NCBI RefSeq assembly: GCF_001296045.1
Contig: NZ_LJHS01000055.1
Location: 62,001 to 126,000 of the forward strand
Direction: 5' to 3'
Length of the DNA stretch: 64,000 bases
Source: Rhizobium sp. AAP43
GTDB lineage: Bacteria > Pseudomonadota > Alphaproteobacteria > Rhizobiales > Rhizobiaceae
The notes under the pieces are model-generated. The model made no database searches, was not told where the DNA came from, and worked only from the letters and a program-made list of their open reading frames with translations. The translations under genes were made by a program, and so were the position numbers. Below are positions 10,569 to 18,005 of this stretch, in pieces (within the stretch, counting starts at the first letter, position 1; each line of letters opens with the position of its first letter).

Positions 10569-10701
10569 ACGCCTCCGGTGTCACCCAAAGTGTCAGGCTA
10601 CCGCGCCGACGAAGCCCTGCCTCATACTCCGCCCAATTCGTCACTTTGAACTTCATCTTGCCGATACGATTGCGGCGGGACGCATAATGTTTGAAAGGCA
10701 T
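10565..10701 (-). pseudogene. IS5-family transposase, N-terminal fragment
   Basis: On the minus strand, Met at 10701 begins MPFKHYASRRNRIGKMKF, continuing with VTNWAEYEAGLRRRGSLTLW and TPEAL. This is the typical N-terminus of IS5-family (IS427-like) transposases. The similarity ends at TPEAL, within a few bases of the right inverted end of the IS110-derived element. The rest of the transposase is not found on the other side of that element, so insertion was accompanied or followed by a deletion. Confidence 0.72.
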
Positions 10702-10811
10702 CGTTGTGGAAGAGGCAAATAATTGTGATTGCCGATCACCTACGAAACCGCAATTAACGGTCCGCGCACCAACGCCCACTGGCGCTAACTCCAATGGCGA
10801 TTAGCCATCCG

Positions 10812-10857
10812 CCATAACGAAACGCTATGGCGGCAGAAAGGAGTTGTGTTGGCCAAT
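10812..10857 (+). promoter_or_regulatory. Conserved 46-bp promoter element with LysR-type box (copy 1)
   Basis: The first 19 bases are CCATA-N9-TATGG, a perfect dyad containing ATA-N9-TAT, that is the T-N11-A core of LysR-type binding sites. The following 27 bases (starting CGGCAGA, ending TTGTGTTGGCCAAT) are also conserved. The element is repeated at 17862-17907 with 40 of 46 identical bases. It lies about 120 bp before the start of the ABC substrate-binding gene at 10979. The likely ligand is the LysR protein encoded at 16919. Confidence 0.7.
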
Positions 10858-10978
10858 CCTACCAGCGTGAACCTAGTGTGTTAGGAAGTCAGCATTCAGA
10901 CTGACACTTAAGAACCGTCAAACGGCAATTCGCGCTTGGCATCGGGCCAGCGTGGTCATCCGAACACGGAGTGGGAAC

Positions 10979-12163
10979 ATGACACACAACATCACTCGCA
11001 GATTGCTCTGCGTCTCGGCCGCGGTCCTTTCAATTATTGGAGCGATGCCAGGAGGCAATGCACAAGCCGCAGACACAATCAAGCTCGGGCTCGTTGCCCC
11101 GATGAGCGGACCGAACGCACGTTATGGCGCCTTTTCGATGCATGGTGCCGAACTGGCCGTGAAAGACATCAACGCCGCTGGTGGCGTCAACGGCATGCAG
11201 ATCGAGCTGTTCAATGCCGATAGCCAGGGTACGCCCGTGGAAGGCGTTTCTGCTGCCCGTCGCCTGATCGACCAGGACGGTGTCGACTTCCTCATCGGCG
11301 ATGTTTCCAGCTCGGTCACCCTGGCCATTCAGCCGGTTGCTGAAGATGCGGAAGTCCTCCTGCTGAACGCGGCTTCGTCCAATCCGAAGATCACCTATCA
11401 GGCCGGCGTCGGCGGGTTCAAATGGACCTATCGCAACTATCCGACGGACGAAAACCGCGCGCTTGTGATCACCAAGTATGCCGCCGAGAAGCGCGGCTTC
11501 ACCAAGTTCGCCGTTCTCTCCGTCGACAGCGACTATGGTCGTTCGGCGATCACCTTCACCAAGAAGTATCTGCCCGACTACAAGGGCGAAATCCTCAGCG
11601 AAGATTACTACAAGGAAGGCGAAGTCGACTTCCGCAGCGTTCTCGCCAAGATCCGCGATGGCGGTGCGCAGGCGATCATCATGTATGGTCTTGCTGATAC
11701 GACTCCGATCATCGCCCGCCAGATGATCGAGCTGGGCATGGCCGGCAAGGTGACGCTGATCGGCAATGGCGAATTCAACACGGAAAAGACCATCAAGTCC
11801 GGACCGGCCGCCCTTGAAGGCGCAGTCGAAGCCGCTGCATGGCTACCCCAGTTCGATTCTCCCGCGAGCAAGGCCTTCGTCGAGAAGTTCACCACGACCT
11901 ATAGCGAAGCGCCGAACAACCACGCCTATGTCCACTGGGACACGGTCAATCTGCTCGCGGCCGCGATCAAGCAGGCTGGCAGCGCGGACAAGGTGAAGGT
12001 CCGTGATGCTCTCTCTGCAATCAAGTATCAGAGCCCCGTCGGCGAAGTCACGTTTGACGACCACAACCAGGCGCGCCTGCCGATGATCCTGCTCCAGATC
12101 GAGAATGGTACGCCGAGCATCAAGGGTGCCTATTCGGCGGACATCCAATATCCTGCCAACTAA
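10979..12163 (+). CDS. LIV-type ABC transporter substrate-binding protein
   Basis: Periplasmic binding protein (394 residues) of the branched-chain amino acid/amide (HAAT) family. A Sec signal peptide (TRRLLCVSAAVLSIIGA, ending near AQA before ADTIKLG) is followed by the type I periplasmic-binding fold LGLVAPMSGPNARYGAFSMHGAEL. I chose ATG 10979 because GGAGTGGGA precedes it and the signal peptide begins there; the earlier GTG at 10952 adds nine unlikely residues. It is first in an operon with two permeases and two ATPases. The 46-bp LysR-type element upstream and the catabolic genes downstream suggest it captures the compound degraded by the aminotransferase-HyuAB-aldolase set. The ligand is unknown. 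Confidence 0.9.
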   Translation: MTHNITRRLLCVSAAVLSIIGAMPGGNAQAADTIKLGLVAPMSGPNARYGAFSMHGAELAVKDINAAGGVNGMQIELFNADSQGTPVEGVSAARRLIDQDGVDFLIGDVSSSVTLAIQPVAEDAEVLLLNAASSNPKITYQAGVGGFKWTYRNYPTDENRALVITKYAAEKRGFTKFAVLSVDSDYGRSAITFTKKYLPDYKGEILSEDYYKEGEVDFRSVLAKIRDGGAQAIIMYGLADTTPIIARQMIELGMAGKVTLIGNGEFNTEKTIKSGPAALEGAVEAAAWLPQFDSPASKAFVEKFTTTYSEAPNNHAYVHWDTVNLLAAAIKQAGSADKVKVRDALSAIKYQSPVGEVTFDDHNQARLPMILLQIENGTPSIKGAYSADIQYPAN

Positions 12164-12184
12164 GCAGCGGCGAGGAGTGAACCT

Positions 12185-13057
12185 ATGCTCTCGACCATAA
12201 TCGAGCAGGTCGTCAACGGGATCATCACCGGTTCCGTCTATGCGATCGTCGCCGTCGGCATGACCATGATCTTTGGTGTGCTGAGGGCCATCAACTTCGC
12301 CCACGGCGAATACTACATGCTCGGCACGTTCGGAGCCTGGTTCGCGATCGACTATCTCGGCCTCTCCTATGAAGCGTCGATCGTCGTCGGTGTGCTTTCG
12401 ACGATCGTCGTTGCCTATGTCGTTGGCCAACTGGTCATGCGGCGCATGGTCGGCGCGCCTCCGGAGTCGGGGGTGCTTGCCACCCTCGGCATCGCGCTCA
12501 TCCTTCAGAACGCGGTTATTTTCATCTTCGGCGGAGGCTACAAGTTCTTCTCAGGCGGCTATATCGAACCGGTTTCTATCCTGGGCTTCAGCCTCGCCCA
12601 GCAGCGGGTGATCATTCTGGTCGTGTGTCTTCTGGTGTTCATTGGCCTTGAGCTGATGGTGACCTATAGCCGCCTCGGCATGGCCATGCGTGCAGTATCG
12701 CAGAATGTAGAATGCTGTGGCGTTGTGGGCATCGATGTGCCGCAGGTGGTGCTCAGGACATTTATCCTCGGCGCAGGTCTGGCCGCCCTTTCCGGGGTCC
12801 TGACGGCACCTGTAAACGTCAGCGTATACGGGGGCATGGGTGAATTGATCACCTTCAAGACGCTCCCGATCATCATCATGGGCGGTCTTGGCAATGTGCG
12901 GGGTACGCTGTTCGCCGCCATGATCCTCGGCATCGCCGAAAGTCTCGTGGCCACCTATGTCGGCTTGCAATTCAGAGACACCGTCGGCTTTGCCACGCTG
13001 ATCCTGATGCTGATGTGGCGCCCGCACGGCCTCTTCTCGACGCAGGCGCGCTTCTAA
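12185..13057 (+). CDS. LIV-type ABC transporter permease (LivH-like)
   Basis: Inner-membrane permease of 290 residues with about eight hydrophobic helices. It shows the LivH signatures GSVYAIVAVGMTMIFGVLR and INFAHGEYYMLG near the N-terminus and the cytoplasmic coupling segment MRAVSQNVECCGVVGID. It pairs with the LivM-like protein that follows to form the channel for the substrate-binding protein encoded 21 bp upstream. A GGCGAGGAG ribosome-binding site precedes the ATG. Confidence 0.93.
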   Translation: MLSTIIEQVVNGIITGSVYAIVAVGMTMIFGVLRAINFAHGEYYMLGTFGAWFAIDYLGLSYEASIVVGVLSTIVVAYVVGQLVMRRMVGAPPESGVLATLGIALILQNAVIFIFGGGYKFFSGGYIEPVSILGFSLAQQRVIILVVCLLVFIGLELMVTYSRLGMAMRAVSQNVECCGVVGIDVPQVVLRTFILGAGLAALSGVLTAPVNVSVYGGMGELITFKTLPIIIMGGLGNVRGTLFAAMILGIAESLVATYVGLQFRDTVGFATLILMLMWRPHGLFSTQARF

Positions 13058-13099
13058 AAGCCGCGCCCGCCGGATAGTCTCGAACTTCGAGGACCTCAC

Positions 13100-14086
13100 A
13101 TGTCTCTGACAGACACAGTTCAACCAACACGCAGACGCGATCTACGGCTACCGCTTGCCGTCATCCTGGTCGTTCTCGCTCTGGCGTTTCCGTTTATTGG
13201 TACGCGTTACGTCACCCATTCGTTGATCATCGCGCTCATCTTCATGCTGCCGGCCCACGGCCTGAACCTGCTCGTCGGCTATACCGGCCTGCTTTCTCTG
13301 GCACAGGCCGCATTCTTCGGTGTCGGAGCCTATACGGCCGGCCTGCTTGCCGTGAATTACGGGACGCCGTTCTATGTCAATATTGTCGCTGCCGGTGTCG
13401 TTTCCGGTGCCCTTGCCCTGCCGCTCGGCATTCCGGCCCTTCGGCTGCGTTCCACGTCCTTCGTCATGTGTACGCTTGGCTTTGTGATCATCGGCCAGGC
13501 GATTTCCAAAAACTGGATTTCGCTGACGCGCGGCGACATGGGGCTTTCAGGTATTCCGAAGCCGTATTTCGAGCTTGGGCCCTTGTCGTTTACGGTCAGC
13601 GGCACAACCAGCTTCTACTACCTGGCGCTTGCCATCGGTGTCCTTGCGACTGTCGCGGTTTGGGCGATCGTCCGCTCGCCTGCCGGCCGCAACATGGTGG
13701 CGATTCGGGAAAATGAAACCTTGGCGGAGTCTCTCGGCATTCCCACTTGGCGCTACAAGCTGATCGTATTCATAATCAGCGCCGTCTTCGCCGGCGTTGG
13801 CGGATGCCTCTACGCCTACTATCTCACGGTTGTCAGCCCGCTGACATTCCAAATGTACTACTCCACCACCATGCTAATCATCGTGCTCGGAGGCGGGGCT
13901 GGCATGATCTCCGGCACGGTGTTCGGCAGCCTCTTGTTTGTCGGATTGACCGAAGCACTGCGAATTGCGCCGGAACTGCGCATGATCGTCTACGGTTGCT
14001 GCCTCCTGGTTTTGGTCTTCTGGTTCAAGAATGGCTGCGCGCCGCTGATCAACCGGTTCTGGAATGCGATTGGGGGAGCGAAATGA
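13100..14086 (+). CDS. LIV-type ABC transporter permease (LivM-like)
   Basis: Second permease subunit (328 residues) with about nine to ten helices. LivM hallmarks are LNLLVGYTGLLSLAQAAFFGVGAY and the coupling-loop region IRENETLAESLGIPTWRYKL. It lies 42 bp after the LivH-like gene, and its stop overlaps the ATPase start (ATGA at 14083-14086), indicating translational coupling. It is part of the five-gene HAAT importer. Confidence 0.93.
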   Translation: MSLTDTVQPTRRRDLRLPLAVILVVLALAFPFIGTRYVTHSLIIALIFMLPAHGLNLLVGYTGLLSLAQAAFFGVGAYTAGLLAVNYGTPFYVNIVAAGVVSGALALPLGIPALRLRSTSFVMCTLGFVIIGQAISKNWISLTRGDMGLSGIPKPYFELGPLSFTVSGTTSFYYLALAIGVLATVAVWAIVRSPAGRNMVAIRENETLAESLGIPTWRYKLIVFIISAVFAGVGGCLYAYYLTVVSPLTFQMYYSTTMLIIVLGGGAGMISGTVFGSLLFVGLTEALRIAPELRMIVYGCCLLVLVFWFKNGCAPLINRFWNAIGGAK

Positions 14087-14856
14087 ACAGTCATCTGCCA
14101 ATTCTCGAGATCCGCAATCTTTGCAAATCCTATGGCGCAATCCGTGCGGTGAACGATGTCTCGATCCAGGTTCAGCGCGGCGAGATCGCCGGATTGATCG
14201 GGCCCAATGGTTCAGGAAAATCGACGTTCTTCGACTGCAGTTCCGGCCTTGCCCAGCCGGATTCCGGCACGGTGATCCTGGATGGCCAGGACATCACTGG
14301 CTGGTCGCTCAACCGGATTGCGAGGGAAGGGCGTATGCTGCGGTCCTTCCAGAAGACGGTTACGTTCAAGTCCCTCGATATCGAGGAAAACCTGATCATT
14401 GCCGGTCAGATGTTCACCTTCCCGACGCTTGCCTCGACCTTCGGTCTCGGAAGATTGTCAAAGGGCCGCATCAACGGTCTTCGTGAGAGGGCGCGCGAAC
14501 TGATCAAGATGGCGGGGCTTTGGGATGTACGTCACCAGCCGGCGGGAAATCTCTCCGGTGGCCAGCAGAAATTGATCCAGTTTGCCTCGATGCTGATGCC
14601 GGAGCCGAAGCTCATCATGCTCGATGAGCCAATGGCCGGCATCAATCCCAAGATCATCGAACGTGTCGTCGACACGATACTTTATGCGAACAAGTCGCTC
14701 GGGGTCAGTTTTCTCGTCATCGAGCACAATATCGACGTCGTGACCAGCATCTGCCAGCGTGTGATCGTTCTCGACCAGGGCGCCAAGCTCGTCGAGGGCC
14801 TGCCGCATGACATTATTCAGGACCAGCGCGTGAGGGAGGCCTATCTTGGTGGCTAG
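14083..14856 (+). CDS. LIV-type ABC transporter ATPase (LivG-like)
   Basis: ATP-binding subunit (257 residues). Walker A is GPNGSGKST near residue 40, the signature is LSGGQQKLIQFA, Walker B is KLIMLDEPMAGI and the switch His is in VIEHNID. The longer LivG layout with an insertion between Walker A and the signature (FTFPTLASTFGLGRLS) fits LivG rather than LivF. The start overlaps the upstream permease stop. The longer open frame extending to 13747 is read-through in the wrong frame of the permease gene and was discarded. Confidence 0.93.
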   Translation: MNSHLPILEIRNLCKSYGAIRAVNDVSIQVQRGEIAGLIGPNGSGKSTFFDCSSGLAQPDSGTVILDGQDITGWSLNRIAREGRMLRSFQKTVTFKSLDIEENLIIAGQMFTFPTLASTFGLGRLSKGRINGLRERARELIKMAGLWDVRHQPAGNLSGGQQKLIQFASMLMPEPKLIMLDEPMAGINPKIIERVVDTILYANKSLGVSFLVIEHNIDVVTSICQRVIVLDQGAKLVEGLPHDIIQDQRVREAYLGG

Positions 14857-15589
14857 CTCCAATCTTTTGATCCGTGACCTGCGAGCAGGCTACGGCAATC
14901 TCGACATCTTGAATGGTGTCGATCTCGACATTCCGGCTGGCCAGTTCATCGCCCTGATGGGCCCGAACGGTGCCGGCAAATCCACCCTGTTGAAGACACT
15001 ATACGGCATGACCACCGTCAAGGGCGGCGGCATCGACTGGCAGGGCAAGGACATTGCCGGTGCAAAATCGCGGGCGATCCTCGGGGAGGGGATCTCCTTC
15101 GTTCCGCAGGGGCGCTGCAATTTCCCGGTTATGACCGTCGATGAAAACCTGCAGATGGCGGCCTACACCATCCGTGACGCCAAGGTGAAGGCGGATCGAG
15201 ATTATGTCTATGATCTGTTCCCGATCCTGAAGACGCGCAGGTCCACCCTTGCCGGCAACATGTCGGGCGGCGAGCAACAATTGCTAGAAGTGGCCATGGC
15301 CGTTCTGCAGCGACCGAAGGTTCTCCTGGTCGACGAGCCATCGGTTGGACTTTCGCCTGCCGCGATCGGGATCGTCTTTGACGAACTTCTGCGACTGCAC
15401 GCCGATGGCATGACCATCCTTCTCGTGGAACAGAACACGAAGAAGGCGATGGAAGTGGCGGAACGGGCCGTCATCCTGCGCCTCGGCAAGGTCATCTGGG
15501 ATGGCCTGCCCAAAGACATTACGCATGATGAACTCGGTGAGCTCTTCCTGACCGGCAAGATGCGTGGCGAGACCGAAGCCGTCCACTGA
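14846..15589 (+). CDS. LIV-type ABC transporter ATPase (LivF-like)
   Basis: Second ATP-binding subunit (247 residues). Walker A is GPNGAGKSTLLKTLYG, the Q-loop reads SFVPQGRCNFPVMTV, the signature is MSGGEQQLLEVAMA and Walker B is VLLVDEPSVGLSP. This compact form is typical of LivF. The start is TTG 14846 or GTG 14849; both overlap the livG-like stop and follow GGGAGG. It completes the importer livK-H-M-G-F-like set, with the aminotransferase 45 bp downstream. Confidence 0.92.
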   Translation: MVASSNLLIRDLRAGYGNLDILNGVDLDIPAGQFIALMGPNGAGKSTLLKTLYGMTTVKGGGIDWQGKDIAGAKSRAILGEGISFVPQGRCNFPVMTVDENLQMAAYTIRDAKVKADRDYVYDLFPILKTRRSTLAGNMSGGEQQLLEVAMAVLQRPKVLLVDEPSVGLSPAAIGIVFDELLRLHADGMTILLVEQNTKKAMEVAERAVILRLGKVIWDGLPKDITHDELGELFLTGKMRGETEAVH

Positions 15590-15634
15590 CGGCTTCCAAC
15601 CCCTTTTCAGAACAGACCATCGAGGAGATCTGCC

Positions 15635-16843
15635 ATGAGCACTTTCGTGCCAGCAACACGCGTTTCCAAAATCAAGGTTTCGCCGAGCACCGCGGCGGCG
15701 GCGCGGGCGCGTGAACTCAAGGCTGCAGGTCGAGATATCGTCGACCTCACAGTCGGTGAACCGGACTTCGATACACCGGAGAACGTCAAGGCCGCGGCGC
15801 ATGCCGCGATCGATCGGGGCGAGACGAAGTACACCGCTGTCAACGGGACCCCCGCGCTGCGCAAGGCGATCATCGGCGATTTTGAACGGCGCCTCGGTAT
15901 TAGCTACGCCGACAATGAAATCTGCGTTGGCGGCGGCGCCAAGCAGATCCTGTTCCTGGCGCTGATGGCAAGCGTCGAGAATGATGCCGAAGTCATCATT
16001 CCGGCGCCGTACTGGGTTTCCTATCCCGACATGGTCATTGCCAATGACGGCAAGCCTGTGATTGTTGAATGCCTGCAGGAAATGGGCTTCAAATTGACAC
16101 CCGAAGCGCTCGAAAAGGCGATCACGCCGAAGACGCTGTGGCTGATCCTCAATGCCCCGTCCAACCCGACCGGCGCAGCCTATAGCCGAACAGAGCTTCA
16201 AGCACTGGGTGAAGTCTTGTTGCGGCATCCACATGTCTTCGTGCTTTGCGATGACATCTATGACCAGGTCTGGTTCCGGGATGAGCCTATGACGACGCTT
16301 GCGGCCGCCGTACCTGAGCTGAAGGATCGTATCCTTTTGGCGAATGGCGTTTCCAAGTCCTATGCTATGACCGGATGGCGGATCGGTTACGCAGCGGGAC
16401 CTGCGCCCCTGGTGGCGGCGATCAACAAGCTTCAATCGCAGATGTCGTCCTGCCCGTCCTCGATCAGCCAGGCAGCGGCCGCCTATGCACTTGCCGGCGA
16501 CCAGTCGTTCATCGAAACCAGCACCGCCGTCTACAAGGAACGGCGCGATTATGCCTGCGCAAGGCTCAATGCCGTTCCGGGCCTCTCCTGTGCCATGCCG
16601 GATGGCGCCTTCTACCTCTATCCTAATTGTAGTGGCGTAATCGGCAAGAAAACGCCCGATGGCAAGCTGATCGAGAACGATCTCGATTTCGTACTCTATC
16701 TCCTGGACGGGGTAGGCGTGGCAGCGTTGCAGGGAGCGGCCTATGGGCTCTCCCCGCATTTCCGGCTGTCCTTCGCGACCTCGATGGAGATTATCCAGGA
16801 GGCTTGCGACCGCATCGAACAGGCGGTCAGGCAACTTCAGTAA
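15635..16843 (+). CDS. Class I PLP-dependent aminotransferase (AspC/aspartate-prephenate type)
   Basis: Fold-type I aminotransferase of 402 residues. Features seen are VGEPDFDTPENVK near residue 40, NAPSNPTGAAYS (substrate/PLP binding), CDDIYDQVWF and the PLP lysine in NGVSKSYAMTGWRIGYA. The closest familiar relatives are rhizobial AatA-type aspartate aminotransferases, but the location, directly after a dedicated importer and ahead of HyuAB and an aldolase, suggests it transaminates the imported or hydrolysed amino acid to its 2-oxo acid. A strong GAGGAG precedes ATG 15635. A stem-loop follows the stop. Confidence 0.9.
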   Translation: MSTFVPATRVSKIKVSPSTAAAARARELKAAGRDIVDLTVGEPDFDTPENVKAAAHAAIDRGETKYTAVNGTPALRKAIIGDFERRLGISYADNEICVGGGAKQILFLALMASVENDAEVIIPAPYWVSYPDMVIANDGKPVIVECLQEMGFKLTPEALEKAITPKTLWLILNAPSNPTGAAYSRTELQALGEVLLRHPHVFVLCDDIYDQVWFRDEPMTTLAAAVPELKDRILLANGVSKSYAMTGWRIGYAAGPAPLVAAINKLQSQMSSCPSSISQAAAAYALAGDQSFIETSTAVYKERRDYACARLNAVPGLSCAMPDGAFYLYPNCSGVIGKKTPDGKLIENDLDFVLYLLDGVGVAALQGAAYGLSPHFRLSFATSMEIIQEACDRIEQAVRQLQ

Positions 16844-16853
16844 TCCTGACAAT

Positions 16854-16889
16854 GCCAGCAGGAGGCCTTGCAATATGCTTCCTGCTGGC
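16854..16889 (+). terminator. Stem-loop after the aminotransferase gene
   Basis: GCCAGCAGGA (16854-16863) pairs perfectly with TCCTGCTGGC (16880-16889) across a 16-base loop, and one more G-T and one G-C pair extend the stem. It lies 10 bp after the aminotransferase stop and 29 bp before lysR. There is no U-run after it, so it may be a weak terminator or an mRNA-stabilising hairpin rather than a classic intrinsic terminator. Confidence 0.45.
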
Positions 16890-16918
16890 CTTAGGTTCCG
16901 GCCAAAGGCTTGAGAACC

Positions 16919-17857
16919 ATGAGCGTTGATTTCAAGAAACTGAGAAGCTTCGTCAAGATCGTCGACACCGGCAGCGTGTCGCGCGCTGCGGGCTTGCTAC
17001 GCATTGCGCAACCGGCCCTGTCGCAGCAAATCGCCTCGCTGGAGGCCCATTTCAAGCATCAGCTTCTGATCCGAAGCAATGTGGGTATCGCGCCCACCGA
17101 AGCCGGAATGATCCTCTATCGCCACGCGCAGATCATGCTTCGGCAGATTGACCAGGCACAGACCGATATCGAGCAATCGGCGAAATCCGTGGCAGGTCGC
17201 GTGTCTATCGGCCTTGCGACCTATTCTTCGTCGAGTGCGCTTTCGCTGCCGATCCTCAAGGAGATCAGGTCCCGATACCCGCAGATCATCGTCCACATCA
17301 ATGACAGTTTCGGGCATATCCTCAGCGAACTCGTCATGACCGGCAAGATGGACATGGCTTTGATCTATACCTCCAATCCGATCAAGGGGGTCACTCTGCA
17401 GCCCCTGTTTCGAGAAGAGATGTTCCTCGTTTCTCCTGCAAACATGGAGCTACCGGGTGAGGCGGGTCAACCATTGCCGCTTGCGGCGCTCAACGATCGC
17501 CCCCTGCTGTTGCCCAGCAAGAACCATTTTCTGCGACGCCTGATTGACGACGCTTTGCATAGAGCCCGCGCGGTTCCCGATGTCGTCTCGGAAATCGAGT
17601 CCGTACCTGCTCTAAGTGCGGCAGTTCTGGATGGGCTCGGTTCGACCATTCTGCCTGCTTCAGTCGTCTCCGAGACATCCAGCTTTGCGGGGGCACAGGT
17701 TCGTGCGCTGACGACCCCGGTCATTGATGCCACTGTCTCGCTTTGCGTATCGGATCACCTTCCTCTTTCTGAGCCCGCACTCGCTGCACGTTCGATCCTG
17801 CTCGACATTGTCGGCAAGCTCCTCGGAAGCCGCCACCCGGGCATACGTCCGATCTGA
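16919..17857 (+). CDS. LysR-family regulator of the importer/HyuAB regulon (Nac/CbbR-like)
   Basis: LTTR of 312 residues with the HTH near the N-terminus (DFKKLRSFVKIVDTGSVSRA, then LRIAQPALSQQIASLE) and a C-terminal effector domain (GRVSIGLATYSSSSALSLPI). ATG 16919 is preferred to the in-frame TTG at 16910. It sits between the aminotransferase and hyuA. Both the importer operon and hyuA have the same 46-bp upstream element with a T-N11-A core, which makes this protein the natural candidate regulator. The inducer is probably the imported compound or a breakdown product (inference). Confidence 0.88.
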   Translation: MSVDFKKLRSFVKIVDTGSVSRAAGLLRIAQPALSQQIASLEAHFKHQLLIRSNVGIAPTEAGMILYRHAQIMLRQIDQAQTDIEQSAKSVAGRVSIGLATYSSSSALSLPILKEIRSRYPQIIVHINDSFGHILSELVMTGKMDMALIYTSNPIKGVTLQPLFREEMFLVSPANMELPGEAGQPLPLAALNDRPLLLPSKNHFLRRLIDDALHRARAVPDVVSEIESVPALSAAVLDGLGSTILPASVVSETSSFAGAQVRALTTPVIDATVSLCVSDHLPLSEPALAARSILLDIVGKLLGSRHPGIRPI

Positions 17858-17861
17858 ATCG

Positions 17862-17907
17862 TCATAAGCAAACCCTATGGCGGCAGACAGTAGTTGTGTT
17901 GGCCAAT
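17862..17907 (+). promoter_or_regulatory. Conserved 46-bp promoter element with LysR-type box (copy 2)
   Basis: TCATA-N9-TATGG followed by the same 27-bp tail as the copy at 10812-10857; 40 of 46 bases match and the block ends in TTGTGTTGGCCAAT. It begins 4 bp after the lysR stop and lies about 99 bp before the hyuA start. The LysR-type core ATA-N9-TAT is kept although one outer base of the dyad is lost. Confidence 0.7.
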
Positions 17908-18005
17908 AGAAGCACCCCTCGCCTAACCTCATGACAGACAAGGGTCGGAAGAGATCGACCCCTTCACAGCGGCCTGACCGCTGGTCAAGTCGCATCGAGG
18001 GAAAC

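Noticed and set aside
13747..14856. A 369-residue LivG with an N-terminal extension
   Set aside because: The extra 112 residues are the livM-like gene in the wrong frame; the ATG at 14083 overlaps the livM stop and starts the ATPase fold.
15284..16873. 529-codon antisense frame over the livF-like and aminotransferase genes
   Set aside because: The plus-strand frames carry clear Walker and PLP motifs; the antisense product shows none.
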